Origin: Rhynchosporium graminicola
Taxonomy: Eukaryota; Ascomycota; Leotiomycetes; Helotiales; Ploettnerulaceae
Length of the DNA stretch: 64,000 nt
Reading direction: 5' to 3'
Assembly (NCBI GenBank): GCA_900074885.1
Contig: FJUW01000004.1
Span: forward strand, 2,640,578-2,704,577
The notes beneath the pieces were generated by a model that worked only from the letters and a program-made list of their open reading frames with translations, was not told where the DNA came from and did not search any database. Numbering within the stretch: position 1 is the stretch's first letter; every line of letters begins with the position of its first letter. Of the stretch, positions 22,457 through 34,289 are shown piece by piece. Made by a program: the position numbers and the translations under genes.

Positions 22457-23962
22457 TTAGAGCTTGAACCCACCCGCAAGGTCCATTACGCCTGTTGGAT
22501 CATACTTTCGTTGAATAGTCTTTAACCTTTCTGCATTCTTTGGCCCATACAGCTGCGCTCCAGAATAAATGTCCTGCGCATAATTCCCATAGACCGGGTC
22601 TTGCTCATTGAAGATACCCTCTCTCTTCGCAACTTCTGTCAAAGTCTTGACACTCTGCTGCATAGCATTTCTCCAGAACGCATCTTTCGATGGGAGTTCC
22701 CAAACCCAATAGAGATTCAGCGGTAATGGTGAGCTTGCGTGCGGGAACGCGGAATCTGTTGCGTGTTCTCCATATTTGAGGAATGGCTCGACGTCGTAAG
22801 ACAAAGAAGTGCCCCCGTTTAGGAGAGCTAGACTTCCGTAGTGGCTGGATTCGTTGTATACTGCTTTTATGAAGTTCTCGGTTAGGCCAGTGACCATAAG
22901 CGTGTGAAATGAGCCGCGATGACCCGCTCCGAGTTTCGAAGGTATGGAATTTGTAAAAGATGCGAATGATTGCGTTCTCACTGTTGAGATGGAGAGGCCG
23001 CCTATACTTTCAAAGGCACTAAATGATGCTGGACGATTTGGGCCGTCGTAGTGGAGTAGTAGGATTGCTCCAGGTACAAGTCCGCCGGTGATCGTTAGAA
23101 TGAGTTGAGCTTTAGGATCGGTATTCTCATTTTGGAACTTCGCAGTTGCCTTGATGAGTTCTGGGATAGCACGGGTTTCGAAGAAATGAGTCCCGCCGTA
23201 AACTTCATGTGGTTGAGGGAAAGTGTTGAAGATAATGCTGGTGACAATTCCGAATCGGTTTAGTCCGCCTTTGAGAGCGAAGAATAGATCGACATGGCTC
23301 GAGTCTACATTTTTTATGCTACCATCAGGGAGGACGATGTTGAATGCTCCAACAGTGTCGCATGCCAACCCATATTGGTTCGTAAGCCAGGAGTAGCCTC
23401 CACCCAGTGTGACACCACCGACACCTGGGCCGGCAACCCGGCCTCCCACTGCTTGGACGCCTGTGCCTTCGAGGGCATCATAAACCTCACTCCATTCCTA
23501 TGTGTTATCAGTGAACAATGTAAAAAGAGCTCATAGAGCCAAAAAGCCACGTACCAGTCCAGTTCCGACCTCTACAGTCTTCTTATCTGGCGATAAATTG
23601 ACCTGACTCAGCCTAGTCAATGAGATGTGTACACCAGTCGTGCTTGAAAATCCAGGATTCGAAGCGTGGCCTCCAGATTTGATCGCAAATGGCGTCCCTG
23701 TTGCAGCAATAATTTTCATGACCGTAGAGACATCCTGAGCATCGGCTACTTCAACAACACAAGTCGCCTCAGCGTAGGAGGAGGTCATGTAATGTTCTAC
23801 GCCTTTCCAGTAGTTAAGGGACAGCGACAATGGGTAGTAAACATCGCCTTTGATCTGGCTAGCAATTGTGTAACAAACATCGCTTTTGGAAGGTGTTTGT
23901 CGTTTTTCAATTATCGCTGCTGAACTCACTGCGAAAAGCAGTGGAAGGATGAAGTAAAGCAT
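22457..23962 (-). CDS. secreted FAD-linked oxidoreductase, berberine-bridge-enzyme type
   Basis: Flavoenzyme of the vanillyl-alcohol-oxidase/PCMH family. Two exons (23962-23555 and 23497-22457) give 482 residues; the 57-bp intron is in phase 0. Order: signal peptide (MLYFILPLLFAVSSAA), FAD_binding_4 domain at about 65-240 with the SGGHASNPG loop, then a substrate domain, then a short BBE tail (VYGNYAQDIYSGAQLYGPKN). His99 in SGGH is the residue that carries the flavin in this family. The second attachment cysteine of bicovalent members is not seen in GVGGVTLGGGYSW, so attachment through histidine alone is likely. The start is the first ATG and begins the signal peptide directly. These enzymes oxidise sugars, alkaloid-like or polyketide substrates; no biosynthetic cluster surrounds it, so the substrate is unknown. 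Confidence 0.93.
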
Positions 23963-24481
23963 CGTGGCAAACAGCGATCTCGAACAGTTGTCTAAACGCA
24001 ATGTGGTTTCATTCCCGGGAAAGAGAAAGGTTATATGTATTCATCCTGCTTTTACCACTTACCGGGTATTTGTGAATCAATGTCTTAGTGAACCCGCAAC
24101 TCTGGCTTTGCTGATCAACAACTAATTTCGGCGTAATGTAAATGCACATGGACTCCCACGCCAACTAGTCAAGCGCATCCTATAATGTCTATCCTCCCAT
24201 TATTCCAGAAATCTTATAGATAGCGAGAATTCATACAGTAAATAGTACAGGACTCAACTCAGTGCGATCGTAAACTGCACTGACGATTCTTGGAGCTTGG
24301 CGGCTGTCGGACTCTCTGCGTTGTTGCGAACACCCATACATACAGATAAACAAATTAGGCTGCGGGGCCATACGCTAAATAAGCGAGGCCAAAGTGCAGA
24401 GTGCATTTATTCCCGCTCAAGATTTATATGTATAACTATATATAATATATAGCTAGCTTGCCTCTATTATACTAAACAAGG
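23963..24481. other. oxidoreductase promoter grading into AT-rich DNA
   Basis: No gene. From about 24425 the sequence turns AT-rich (TATATAATATATAGC), marking entry into the transposon block. Confidence 0.5.
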
Positions 24482-24626
24482 TCTACTCCTCGGCGGCCCT
24501 TCGCAAGCTTCGGGGCTGAGGGACCTTGCTTCGCGCAGTCTATAAAGAAAGTACTTAGGGGACCTGATAAACAGCTGCCCTACGCAAGCTTCGGGGCTGT
24601 TTTGATTCGGGCGTGAGTAAGATTTT
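24482..24626. repeat. older repeat interrupted by the LTR element
   Basis: Less AT-rich sequence with two direct copies of CGCAAGCTTCGGGGCTG at 24502-24518 and 24583-24599. It ends in AGATTTT (24620-24626), which recurs right after the LTR element at 33321-33327. The element therefore probably split this repeat from 33328-33410. Confidence 0.55.
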
Positions 24627-24892
24627 ATAACGACATAAGACTTAAGGCGGTATATAAGTAAGAATAAACAAGTAGGGAGGCTAAGAGCGATCTTATATAG
24701 TCTACTACGAAGAAAATAAAAAGATAAGAAAGGAAGAAGAAGAGAGATAGGGTATAAAGCACCTTATATATATATACCGGTACTAGTCCGATACTATACT
24801 AGGTCAGATACTAGTTCTACTAGGATACCTATGAACTTAGGCCCTATTATCTATCCTTCTTCTTATATAATATTCAGGTGAGCTATCGTTAT
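24627..24892 (-). repeat. 3' LTR of the Ty3/gypsy element
   Basis: 266 bp, matching 33055-33320 along its whole length with scattered transitions. It is preceded by AGATTTT and followed by the pyrimidine-rich tract that marks the polypurine primer on the other strand. Confidence 0.93.
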
Positions 24893-25539
24893 ATTACCTC
24901 TCCCCTAAGAAGAGCTTAACCTTAAGCTTAGAAGGTTATAGTTTATACTAGAATTAGTCTTTATTATAACTATTTTCATTGATATTCGCGTAATAAGCGC
25001 TAGCCGCTCTTTAGTAGTAGTAAATTCTTTATTAGGTTCTGACTAGTTATATCGCTATAATAGTACTATATTAGTTATAGCTTCTAAATCGGGCAGTAAG
25101 CAGTATTTACTTTATCTATTTATAGTAAGAGTCGAGTTTAAGTAGAGCGTAAGGTATATAAAGGAAGAGGTTTATTAATATTAGAGCCTTTCCTTTTTAA
25201 CTACGATAACTACTTTAACTTATAAGTTTATTCTCCTTAGACTGCGATATAGCTCCTAGAGTAGATATTATTACTAACTACTATAGTAATCTGCTATAAT
25301 CTTATATATTAATCGACCTAATTAAATCTTCTCTTAATATAAGTAAGTTTCCTATCTTAGTTTAGGGATAGTCCTTAAGTGCAGTATAAGGGTTTCACGG
25401 ATCTATAACGCTAACTCTTATAGTACCTTTACTAGTTCCTGCCGGTACTCTTTTAGTAGCGTATCGTATATATTACCTACGGTATATTCGCGCTTTCCTT
25501 AAGATAAAGTATAATAATACTCTTATTTTAGAACTCTTA

Positions 25540-26348
25540 TACTTATTTAATAAGCTTAACTCTAAGCTTTATAAGTATTATTCGGCGTTAAAGAGCAGTT
25601 ACGAGCTTATAAGTTACTTGAACTTAAACGCAGGTATATATACTAACGCGTTATAGTTACTTAACTATATTAATACGGAGTATATTATTTTATCTGAGTT
25701 ACTTCCTAGTAGTAAAGCTAAAGACGCGGAGCTAAATCAGGGCGGTATTATAGCTACTTATAAGGCGATTAATTAGATCTATTATCTTACGAAATCTACT
25801 ACTCTTACTATTACGTTAGAGATTACTACTATATAAATAGTAAAGACTTAAGCTTTAAGGCGTTCTATAGAGAAAGTATTTAAGGAGTTAGAGTTTATTA
25901 AAATAATAAGTTAAGATCTTAAATACTTAGATATTAGTATAATACTAATATAATATAAGATCTAGATCTTTTAATAGTAGATTTAGTAAAGTTTAAGTTA
26001 ATAATATAAATAGTATTAAAGTAGATAAAGGAGTTAAATAGTATTATACGGGAATTTACGAAGAAAGCTATATTTAAAGCTACGATATCTAATACTAAAG
26101 GAAAAAGGAATTTACTTTCTAGTTTAGAGATAGCGTCGGATCTAGATACTCCTAGACTTTCTCTAAAGAAGAAACCTCGTAAGATTAGCTATTACACTCG
26201 GTTTACTACTAGAGCTACGTTAGTAGATTTAAGTAAAGAGTTAGATATAATAATTCTAGTTCTAGATATTCTAGATTTACTAGAAGTTCCGGAGAACTTA
26301 GGAGAGAAAGCTAAGGAAGTAGAGGTAGTAAAGGAAGTAGAGTTTTAG
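25540..26348 (+). pseudogene. extra coding-like block antisense to gag-pol
   Basis: Between the end of the polyprotein and the 3' LTR lie about 1.5 kb that pol does not explain. On the plus strand two consecutive blocks in different frames read as protein. The first (about 25540-25920) includes LPSSKAKDAELNQGGIIATY and is broken only by TAG/TAA codons that C-to-T change would create. The second (about 26025-26348) includes LSLKKKPRKISYYTRFTTRA and ends EVEVVKEVEF before a stop. The first block is helical in character and the second is basic then acidic. No family is recognised. Some fungal and plant retroelements carry extra genes here, sometimes antisense. Confidence 0.45.
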
Positions 26349-28356
26349 ATATAGTATTATTATAGGGCGTAATCGGGGAATTATCCTTAGTAATAAATTT
26401 TAATACTAGTAACTATAATAGCTTATTATCTTCTAAGTAACTATAGTTATCTATCTTATCTTCTTAGGCCTTAATCTATTAATCTAGTTTACGTAGAGGT
26501 TCAAGTTTACTTAGGTTAGTAGTATAGAAGTCTCTAAGCTTATACGGAATACTTATTAGATCGGAAGCGTTATATTAAGTTAAGTCCGGGTTATAGCTTA
26601 GCTAACTAACATAATACTTCAGATTACCTCTTAGGAGCTATATAGCGAGTATATCTTATAACTCCTACTCTTCTTAAGTAGCGATAACCTCCGAGAGTAA
26701 GTTTAATAACTCTTAGCTTAATAATAAGTCATTCAAGTCCTTAAAGAGTAATTCGGGAGCGAATATATCGTATATAGAGGATCCCGGGGGTAAATCTAGC
26801 TTATAGGAGTATCCGATCTTAGCTAGGACTTAGTATAATCTTACTTAGAGGCTAGATAGCTTCTTACTTAGCTAATAATTCTTAAGGTTCTTTATAAAGA
26901 GAAATACCTTATCTCTAACTTCTTAGTCGATATTATACTATTTCGGGTTAGTTATAGCGCTTATCCTCTACTAAGTAGCTAGTATATTAGCTTTTATAAC
27001 CTCGATAGCGGATTTAGTATATTTAGCTAAGGATTTAGTATTAGTATAGTTAAGCTTCTCTTACGGTATCAATACTATAAGTTACTTCTAATCCTAGCTA
27101 TTCCGCGGTAGTATATTATATTTAAGGGTATATAGCGCTATACTAATAGAATCATAAGGTAAGGTTACTTAAGCGCGGTCTATTATTAGTAGTAGTTCGC
27201 TCTAGTTACTCTAGTAATAATTAACAAAAAGTCTAAAGTATTAGTTAATATACTAATTTATAATCTCTATTTATCTATCAGTTTATTAGTAGAAGAAAGT
27301 AGAGAGCTTAACCTTAACTCTAATTATATAGTAAAACTCTTACTAGAAGGATAAGACTAGCTAAGCTCCTTAGTTAGATATAATTAACTTAGGAGTATAT
27401 CCGAAACGATATATCTATTAGATAAATAATATCGCTATCCTATAAGTATCGATATTATAATAGTATAGTATTAATACGGAGTCTTTCCCTAAGCAGTCGA
27501 TAAATACTAATATCTTATTAAATCCTTAGTTATTAGGCAGGAAGTCCTTAAAATCTATAGCTAAGTACTATATAGAGTAGCTAAGTACTAGTAATAAGTA
27601 GAGGAATCCTTACTATTTCGTCTATTTCAGATAAGAGTACTAATAAGGGCAGTAATTATAAGTATACCGTTTTATATCCGATACGAGTCCTTTCTAGTAG
27701 TAATAAGTAGAAATTATTTTAGTAGTCTTATAAGCGTTTAGATAAGCAGAGGAAACTTAATTATAGACTTCGCTAATTAAACGAGTATATAGCGAGGTAT
27801 AGCGTTATATATATAGACGACTATTATAAAGTAGTAAACTATTATTAATAATATAGCTATCTCCTAATATATTTCGTTCCTTAGAGAACGATTCTTAATT
27901 AAATTAGTATAGTTTTTCGATTAAATTAAAGGAGTTATATATAAGTTCCGGTAATATATTAGTCTTTAATAATATTAAGTATATATAACTAATTTAATTA
28001 ATATAATACTTAGCTAGTTCTGCGTTAATCCTAAGGTCTAAGTAGTCTAAAGGTAATAAAACCCGAGATCTATTATCTCGTTTCTATTATTCCTATATCC
28101 TTAGATCTTATTCCCTATAGCTAAGGATATTAGCTTTAGCGTTATCTTTACTAAATATATATATAATTTGAAAATTGAATTCGGAAAGGAATTCTATTTA
28201 TCTAGCTTATTTATTAGTTAAGACCTTAGTAGTTATAAAGTATTCTAAGGATCGATAGTCCGTATATACGCTAGTATAGTATTATAGAGATATAGGTTCC
28301 GGTCTCTATTTCCGGAAAGACTCGATAATAGCGTATAGCTCCTTATTATAGATCTC

Positions 28357-29275
28357 CTAGTTTAGTTTATATCTATTAAGAATATAAGAGTAGAATCTAA
28401 ATAGATACTACTAGTTATCTTTATATAATTAGGAGATAACTCTAGCTATTATATTATTAGAGGTATTAGTTTCTAGTTTAGTTTATAATTCAGGGTCGAA
28501 ATAATATAATTTCTATACTAATAGTAACTATTAATATAAATCGTTAAAGGACTTCTTATAATTATTAGTAAAATTCTATAGTACTATAGGCCGAGTAAGT
28601 ACTAAGAGAGGTTTAGCAATAAGGCCGAAATTCCGAATAAATTAATAGTAGAACCTATAGAATCCTAGGAAGGATTTCATAGCTATTATCGTTTCGGGGT
28701 ACTTCTAATTTACTAATAGTACTACCTTCTCAGGATCTAGCTCGATTCCGTTAGTAGTAATAATATATCTAAGGTATTTAGTCTAAGTAATATAGAATTC
28801 GCTTTTCTTAATATCTACTTAGAGTCTAGTATCTATTAAGCGTTATAATACTAATTTAAAATATTCATTATAATCATAAAGCGTTTCCGAGTATATAAGA
28901 ATATTATTTAAGTAAGCTATATAGAAGTTATCTAAGTAGTCTAATAGTATATTATTTATATATCGCTAGTATATATTAAGTCTATTATAGAGCTTAAAAA
29001 GTAGTACTTTATATTTATAGGATCCGAAGCAGGTTTAGAAAGTAGTATACTCCTCGGATTCAGAGTCTATATAGATATAGTTAAATACTACTCGGATATC
29101 TAGTTTAATAAAGATTACTACTTTAGATATACGAGTTAAGAGCTTATCGATCCTAAGTATTAGGTAGGAATCCTTTCGAGTGATCGTATTAAGCTTATAA
29201 TAATCGATATAGAAGCGTAATCCTCTATCGGCCTTCTTAACGAATAGTATAAGTAATATAAAGGGACTTTAGCTG
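28357..29275. repeat. first copy of a 919-bp duplicated segment
   Basis: Covers the end of reverse transcriptase and the start of RNase H. It matches 29277-30195 with only a few differences (for example AAATAG/AATTAG near the start and CGG/AAG near the end), and it ends right at the N at 29276. Confidence 0.95.
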
Positions 29276-29276
29276 N
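29276..29276. other. ambiguous base N (contig join)
   Basis: The only N in the window. It lies exactly between the two copies of the 919-bp segment. Confidence 0.98.
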
Positions 29277-30195
29277 CTAGTTTAGTTTATATCTATTAAG
29301 AATATAAGAGTAGAATCTAATTAGATACTACTAGTTATCTTTATATAATTAGGAGATAACTCTAGCTATTATATTATTAGAGGTATTAGTTTCTAGTTTA
29401 GTTTATAATTCAGGGTCGAAATAATATAATTTCTATACTAATAGTAACTATTAATATAAATCGTTAAAGGACTTCTTATAATTATTAGTAAAATTCTATA
29501 GTACTATAGGCCGAGTAAGTACTAAGAGAGGTTTAGCAATAAGGCCGAAATTCCGAATAAATTAATAGTAGAACCTATAGAATCCTAGGAAGGATTTCAT
29601 AGCTATTATCGTTTCGGGGTACTTCTAATTTACTAATAGTACTACCTTCTCAGGATCTAGCTCGATTCCGTTAGTAGTAATAATATATCTAAGGTATTTA
29701 GTCTAAGTAATATAGAATTCGCTTTTCTTAATATCTACTTAGAGTCTAGTATCTATTAAGCGTTATAATACTAATTTAAAATATTCATTATAATCATAAA
29801 GCGTTTCCGAGTATATAAGAATATTATTTAAGTAAGCTATATAGAAGTTATCTAAGTAGTCTAATAGTATATTATTTATATATCGCTAGTATATATTAAG
29901 TCTATTATAGAGCTTAAAAAGTAGTACTTTATATTTATAGGATCCGAAGCAGGTTTAGAAAGTAGTATACTCCTCGGATTCAGAGTCTATATAGATATAG
30001 TTAAATACTACTCGGATATCTAGTTTAATAAAGATTACTACTTTAGATATACGAGTTAAGAGCTTATCGATCCTAAGTATTAGGTAGGAATCCTTTCGAG
30101 TGATCGTATTAAGCTTATAATAATCGATATAGAAGCGTAATCCTCTATAAGCCTTCTTAACGAATAGTATAAGTAATATAAAGGGACTTTAGCTG
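29277..30195. repeat. second copy of the 919-bp duplicated segment
   Basis: Starts directly after the N with CTAGTTTAGTTTATATC and ends with AGGGACTTTAGCTG. After it the sequence continues with the upstream part of the reverse transcriptase that the first copy lacks. Confidence 0.95.
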
Positions 30196-33054
30196 GATTC
30201 GATAAATCCCTTATCTAAGTTCTCTATAAGGTACTCCTTAGTTACTTATAGTTCGTCTGTAGATTACTAATATAAAGGCGAATATATATTAGATAATAGT
30301 TCTTCTAGAATAATTTTATAATCATATAAGCGATATAATAGAAGAATATTAGAATCCCGCTTAGAAAAAGCTTTCTTAAGAGTATAGTATTATTCCGGTA
30401 GCTTTTTAGCTATAAGTCGTTTAGTATTAGGATCCTTAGGAGAATCGCTATTTAGATAGTCTTATATAAGGTAATCTATCTCGTAGATACTAGTAAAGAA
30501 TAATTTAGAGCTTTTATATTTTATATTAAAGTGAAAAGCTATAGTACTAATTTAGTAAATCAGAACTAGTTTCTAGATCCTCGGAGGTTAAGAGGAGTAC
30601 TTATAATAAGGTTTTAGTATAAGTACCTTTCTCGATGAATTCGGAGCGGGAAAGGGTTCGGATTCCTTAGCGATAAGCGGAAATAAGTTAAATAGTAAGG
30701 ACGATATATTAATATACTATATCGCTAATATTTAGTATAATCGCTATTAGTCTAGCTAGTTTATAGCTAAGTCCTGCGCGTTAATATCGATTTAGTAAGA
30801 TCGATTAATATTAAGTTTACGAGGCGATAGAGTTATAATTATCTCCTTATTATATTAGAAGGTAGCTAGATAGCGTTCCGGCTATAGAAGCTTATAGTAG
30901 AGCGTATCTAGCTTAACCTGAAATCGTTATATCTATTTAATACTAATAATTATATCTTACTATCCTAAATTAAGGAGAATAAAAAGGTAATTATAAATAC
31001 GCCTACTATTAATAGAAAGGTATAAATATATAAAATAAGTAATATAAGTTCTAATAGACTATTAGAACCTACGTATTAGAATAGAATAGAGTAATAGCTC
31101 GATTTTAATACTAAAGGCTCCCGATAGTCGTCTAGTAAGAGTACGATTAATAAATAGATAACTATTTACTCTAGTATCGATTAAGCTACTTATAGAAACT
31201 TCTAGCTTATTTATACTAACTATAGTTAGGTATATGAATTACTTACTTCCTATTAGGGAGTTAAGATCCAGATTAGAGAGATTATACTTATATAAACCTA
31301 AGAAAGAGTTTTTACTTAAGCCTTATTATTTCCCTCTAGTATTAGTCCAGATTCGAAGGGTATATTTTCTATTACTTCTTTAGTTACTTAATCCTCTTCC
31401 GGAAATTCGTTAATTAATTAAACCTTAAGTAAGTTAGGGTAATCTAGCTTAATATAACCGAGCTATCTATAACTATAATACCTAAGGGGTTCTCCGGTCG
31501 AGATAGTAGGGCGTTTTAGCGCGGAGGGAGTACTAGACTATACTAAAGTAGAAGTATATATATATAGTGCGGGAGTAGTTTATCGAGAGGCTAAGCTTAA
31601 GGACTAGTAAGGAGTAGAACTAGTAGAGGTCGTAGTAATAATAGTAAGCTTATAGTACTATATTAAGATAGTAGCTTTCTCGGGATAAGTATATTCTGAG
31701 TTATAGTAATATTTAGTATTAAAAGAAAGTAAGGATCTAACTATAGAAACGTAGTTCTTATTCTATATTAGTTTAATAATAAGAGTTAAAGCGCATAAGA
31801 ATAATATAATCTTATCTTATATATAGAAGAACTACTTCTTCTTTTTAATCTTACTTTAGATAGTAGCGCTTTAAAATCGATTACGAAACTCGGCGAAAGT
31901 CTCGCGTATATAGCTAAGTTATTATATTTTAAAGTAATAGAAAGCGTTATAATAGTTATCTTCTTCTAAACTAGTAAAGAAGTTCTCTTCTAGTAAGAAG
32001 ATTATTTCCTTATTAGTCTTAAACTTATTAGTAAGGTACTAAAGTATAAGATACTCCTTAGCTAATCTAGTAACTAGTCCCTATACGAGAACGCGCTAGG
32101 AGAAGTCCGTAGGATAATAGTTAGCGTTTATAACTAGCTAGTCTCGTATCGATACTCTCTATTAGAGGAAGATAAGGTCTAACTTATTATCTAGAGGCAG
32201 GATCTTCTTAGTAAGATAAGACTTCCTAGGGCGTAACTCTACTGATTCGGCGCCGGGGGAGAGAGATAGTTTATTAGGAATAGTATTCTCTCTCTTAGTA
32301 CTACGTATTAGAATAGAGTTTATTAGCTTATTAAACTCTACTATACGTAGAGATTATAGTATTAGTTCTAGTAAGAGAGTCGAAGATAAGTAAGGGACTC
32401 TTATAAGGAACTTATCTTATGCGGAGATTAGTCTATTTATAGTATCTTCTAGAGAGTTATTCTTCTTCTCTTAGTCTACTAATTATTATAAGAGGGAATA
32501 GATCAGGTTCGAGTTACTTATAGTAATAAGAGTACTTAGCGATTATACTCCTAGTGAATTTCGCTTTTATTTTCCTTTCTCTCTTAATTAGTACTTCCTT
32601 AATAAAGTATTAATATTCTCTAGAGTAAGAGATATTTAGAGTAAGGAAGAGTATAATAGATTAAGTTTAGAGGTAGAGTAAGAGGAGTCGCGTTAGGTCC
32701 CCCTAGAACTAGAGGAGTCTCTAGTTTATTAGTTAAGAGCTATTCTAATAGCTTAAAAAGGGGTATATTAGAGCTATTTCGGCAGCGATATATAAAGGTT
32801 AAAGTTCCGGGGTATTTATTATACTTTCTTCAAAATCTATTTATAATTCCTTTATACTAAGGGAGTTATTAAAGGAGCGTTAGCGAAGACCTTCTATATT
32901 ATACTATTTACGATAAGCTAAATTAAACCCTGATTTATAATTATCCGAGAGATCTCTAGTATCTCGGCTATATACGAGTAGTTATCGAATAACTAACTTA
33001 GTAGTAAGATATTATAGTAAGCTATCTCCGGCTATCTTAATCTTTTTATTTAAT

Positions 33055-33320
33055 ATAACGATATAAGACTTAAAGCGGTATATAAGTAAGAATAAATAAG
33101 TAGAGAGGCTAAGAGTAATCTTATATAATCTACTATAAAGAAAATAAAAAGATAAGAAAAGAAGAAGAAGAGAGATAGGGTATAAAGCACCTTATATATA
33201 TATACTAGTACTAGTCCGATACTATACCGGGTCGGATACTAGTTCTGCCGGGATACTTATGAACTTAGGCCCTATTATCTATCTTTCTTCTCATATGATA
33301 TTCAGGTGAGCTATCGTCAC
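33055..33320 (-). repeat. 5' LTR of the Ty3/gypsy element
   Basis: 266 bp, the partner of 24627-24892. It is less mutated at its 3' terminus (CGTCAC retained), and is followed by AGATTTT, the same seven bases that precede the other LTR. Confidence 0.93.
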
Positions 33321-33327
33321 AGATTTT

Positions 33328-33518
33328 CGTGTTCCTTCTTTTGGGCCGTGCGCCCGCCAAGGCCTCGCTATAGCCAATCACAGCATTTCACGTGACCCGT
33401 TTTTTTAACTAGTAATCCACAAATAGCTCAATATAATATAGATAACTAATATTATTTTTATACTCTATATTCTAAGTCCATATCTGTTCCCCTCTAATTA
33501 TCTCTCTTCGATATACTA
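33328..33518. other. right part of the split repeat, then AT-rich DNA
   Basis: GC-containing sequence carrying GCCAATCACAGCATTTCACGTGAC in its middle (written here in two readings: GCCAATCA, then CACGTGAC 16 bases later, 33373-33396), then RIP-like AT-rich DNA up to the hAT element. Confidence 0.5.
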
Positions 33519-33526
33519 GCTATAGT
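33519..33526. repeat. left target-site duplication of hAT element
   Basis: GCTATAGT, repeated exactly at 34282-34289. Confidence 0.9.
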
Positions 33527-34281
33527 CAGTATGCGAAATGATTAGATTAAATTAGATTATTACCTCTTAATCTAATCTAATCAAAGGAAATTTATAGTTA
33601 ATCTAATCTAATCTAATTATAATTGATTTAATCGATTAAAAATCGATTAACTTTCGTATTTTCGCACTATACCTAGTTAGGGCTAAGGTCTCGCTTACGC
33701 TACCTTTTTAAGCCTAGCTCCCACGAGGTGAAATCAGATGTAAATACGAAGTCGAAGTAGCTAGAAACTCTTATTATAAATAAAATAAAACTATTATATT
33801 AGTAATACTAGCTTATAAATAATATATTATTAATAAAGATAAATACCCGGTATTATATCTATTAGCACAGAAATATCTTCAAATTCCGGCTACTTCTGCT
33901 GCTTCCGAAAGATTCTTTAGCTTAGGAGCTCTAATTATTAATAAGCTAAGAAATAGGCTTAATAGAGATACTTTCGAGACTATTAGTCTCTTAAAGAGCT
34001 AGGGTTTTATAGCTGATATAGAGGAAAAAGAAGAGCTAGAAGAGATAGTTAATAACGCAGAGAATTTCTTTAATATAGAGTAATTATAGAGAGAAAGAGA
34101 TATATAAGAAGATATAAGAATATAATAGAATTTCCTCTGATAAATCAAAAGTTAATCGATTAACTAATCGATTAAGTCTAGGTCTTAATCTAATCAAAGG
34201 TTAAAATCAGTTCATCTAATCTAATCTAAATTTAATCGATTTAATCGATTAATAATAGTATGATTATCTTTTCGCACACTA
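33527..34281 (+). mobile_element. deleted hAT-family DNA transposon, 755 bp
   Basis: The left end begins CAGTATGCGAAATG and the right end is the complement of TAGTGTGCGAAAAG, the CAGTG-type terminal repeat of hAT elements with RIP-like changes. It is flanked by an exact 8-bp target duplication, the hAT size. Both ends carry many copies of subterminal words (TAATCTAATC and TTAATCGATTAA), likely transposase-binding sites. Only the C-terminal part of a transposase remains inside, so it cannot move by itself. Confidence 0.92.
33740..34083 (+). pseudogene. hAT transposase C-terminal dimerisation domain remnant
   Basis: The plus-strand frame reads KYPVLYLLAQKYLQIPATSA followed by ASERFFSLGALIINKLRNRL and an acidic tail ending EEIVNNAENFFNIE. 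This is the hAT dimerisation region (IPATSAASERxFS...). The N-terminal zinc finger and most of the catalytic domain are missing, and in-frame TAA and TAG codons interrupt what is left. Confidence 0.88.
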
Positions 34282-34289
34282 GCTATAGT
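34282..34289. repeat. right target-site duplication of hAT element
   Basis: GCTATAGT, identical to 33519-33526. Confidence 0.9.

Larger units (their letters stand above)
26380..32900 (-). pseudogene. gag-pol relic of the Ty3/gypsy element
   Basis: Read on the minus strand in element order. A gag-like region lies at about 32.8-31.3 kb (FKTNKEIIFLLEENFFTSLE). The protease region is unclear. Reverse transcriptase lies at about 30.3-28.6 kb, with the YLDD box now YLNN in IAYLNNILIYSE and with VDIKKSEFYIT and SFLGFYRFYY. RNase H lies at about 28.6-28.2 kb (FDPELQTKLETNTSNNII). Integrase lies at about 27.9-27.2 kb (AIDFKDFLPNN and NKILVFIDCLGKDSVLIL). The C-terminal tail is near 26.4-26.6 kb (PYKLRDFYTTN). 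Every domain is cut by stops consistent with C-to-T change, so no protein can be made. Confidence 0.88.
24627..33320 (-). mobile_element. Ty3/gypsy LTR retrotransposon, RIP-inactivated
   Basis: Complete LTR element in minus orientation. Both LTRs are 266 bp and begin ATAACGA / end CGTTAT or CGTCAC, so the ends are inverted repeats that restore to TG...CA if C-to-T changes are undone. A pyrimidine tract (CCTCTCCCCT) beside the left LTR is the complement of a polypurine tract, fixing the orientation. Fragments of gag, reverse transcriptase, RNase H, integrase and the post-integrase tail can be read on the minus strand, all full of TAG/TAA. TpA is greatly over-represented and CpA/TpG scarce, as RIP leaves it. 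The span includes an apparent false duplication of 920 bp, so the true element is likely near 7.8 kb. Confidence 0.93.

Noticed and set aside
22457..23962. Secondary-metabolite cluster around the FAD oxidoreductase
   Set aside because: No polyketide synthase, peptide synthetase, terpene cyclase or P450 nearby; the enzyme stands alone.
24627..33320. CRISPR-like or satellite array in the AT-rich block
   Set aside because: The repetitiveness is from RIP-driven TA richness and one 919-bp duplication, not regularly spaced repeats.
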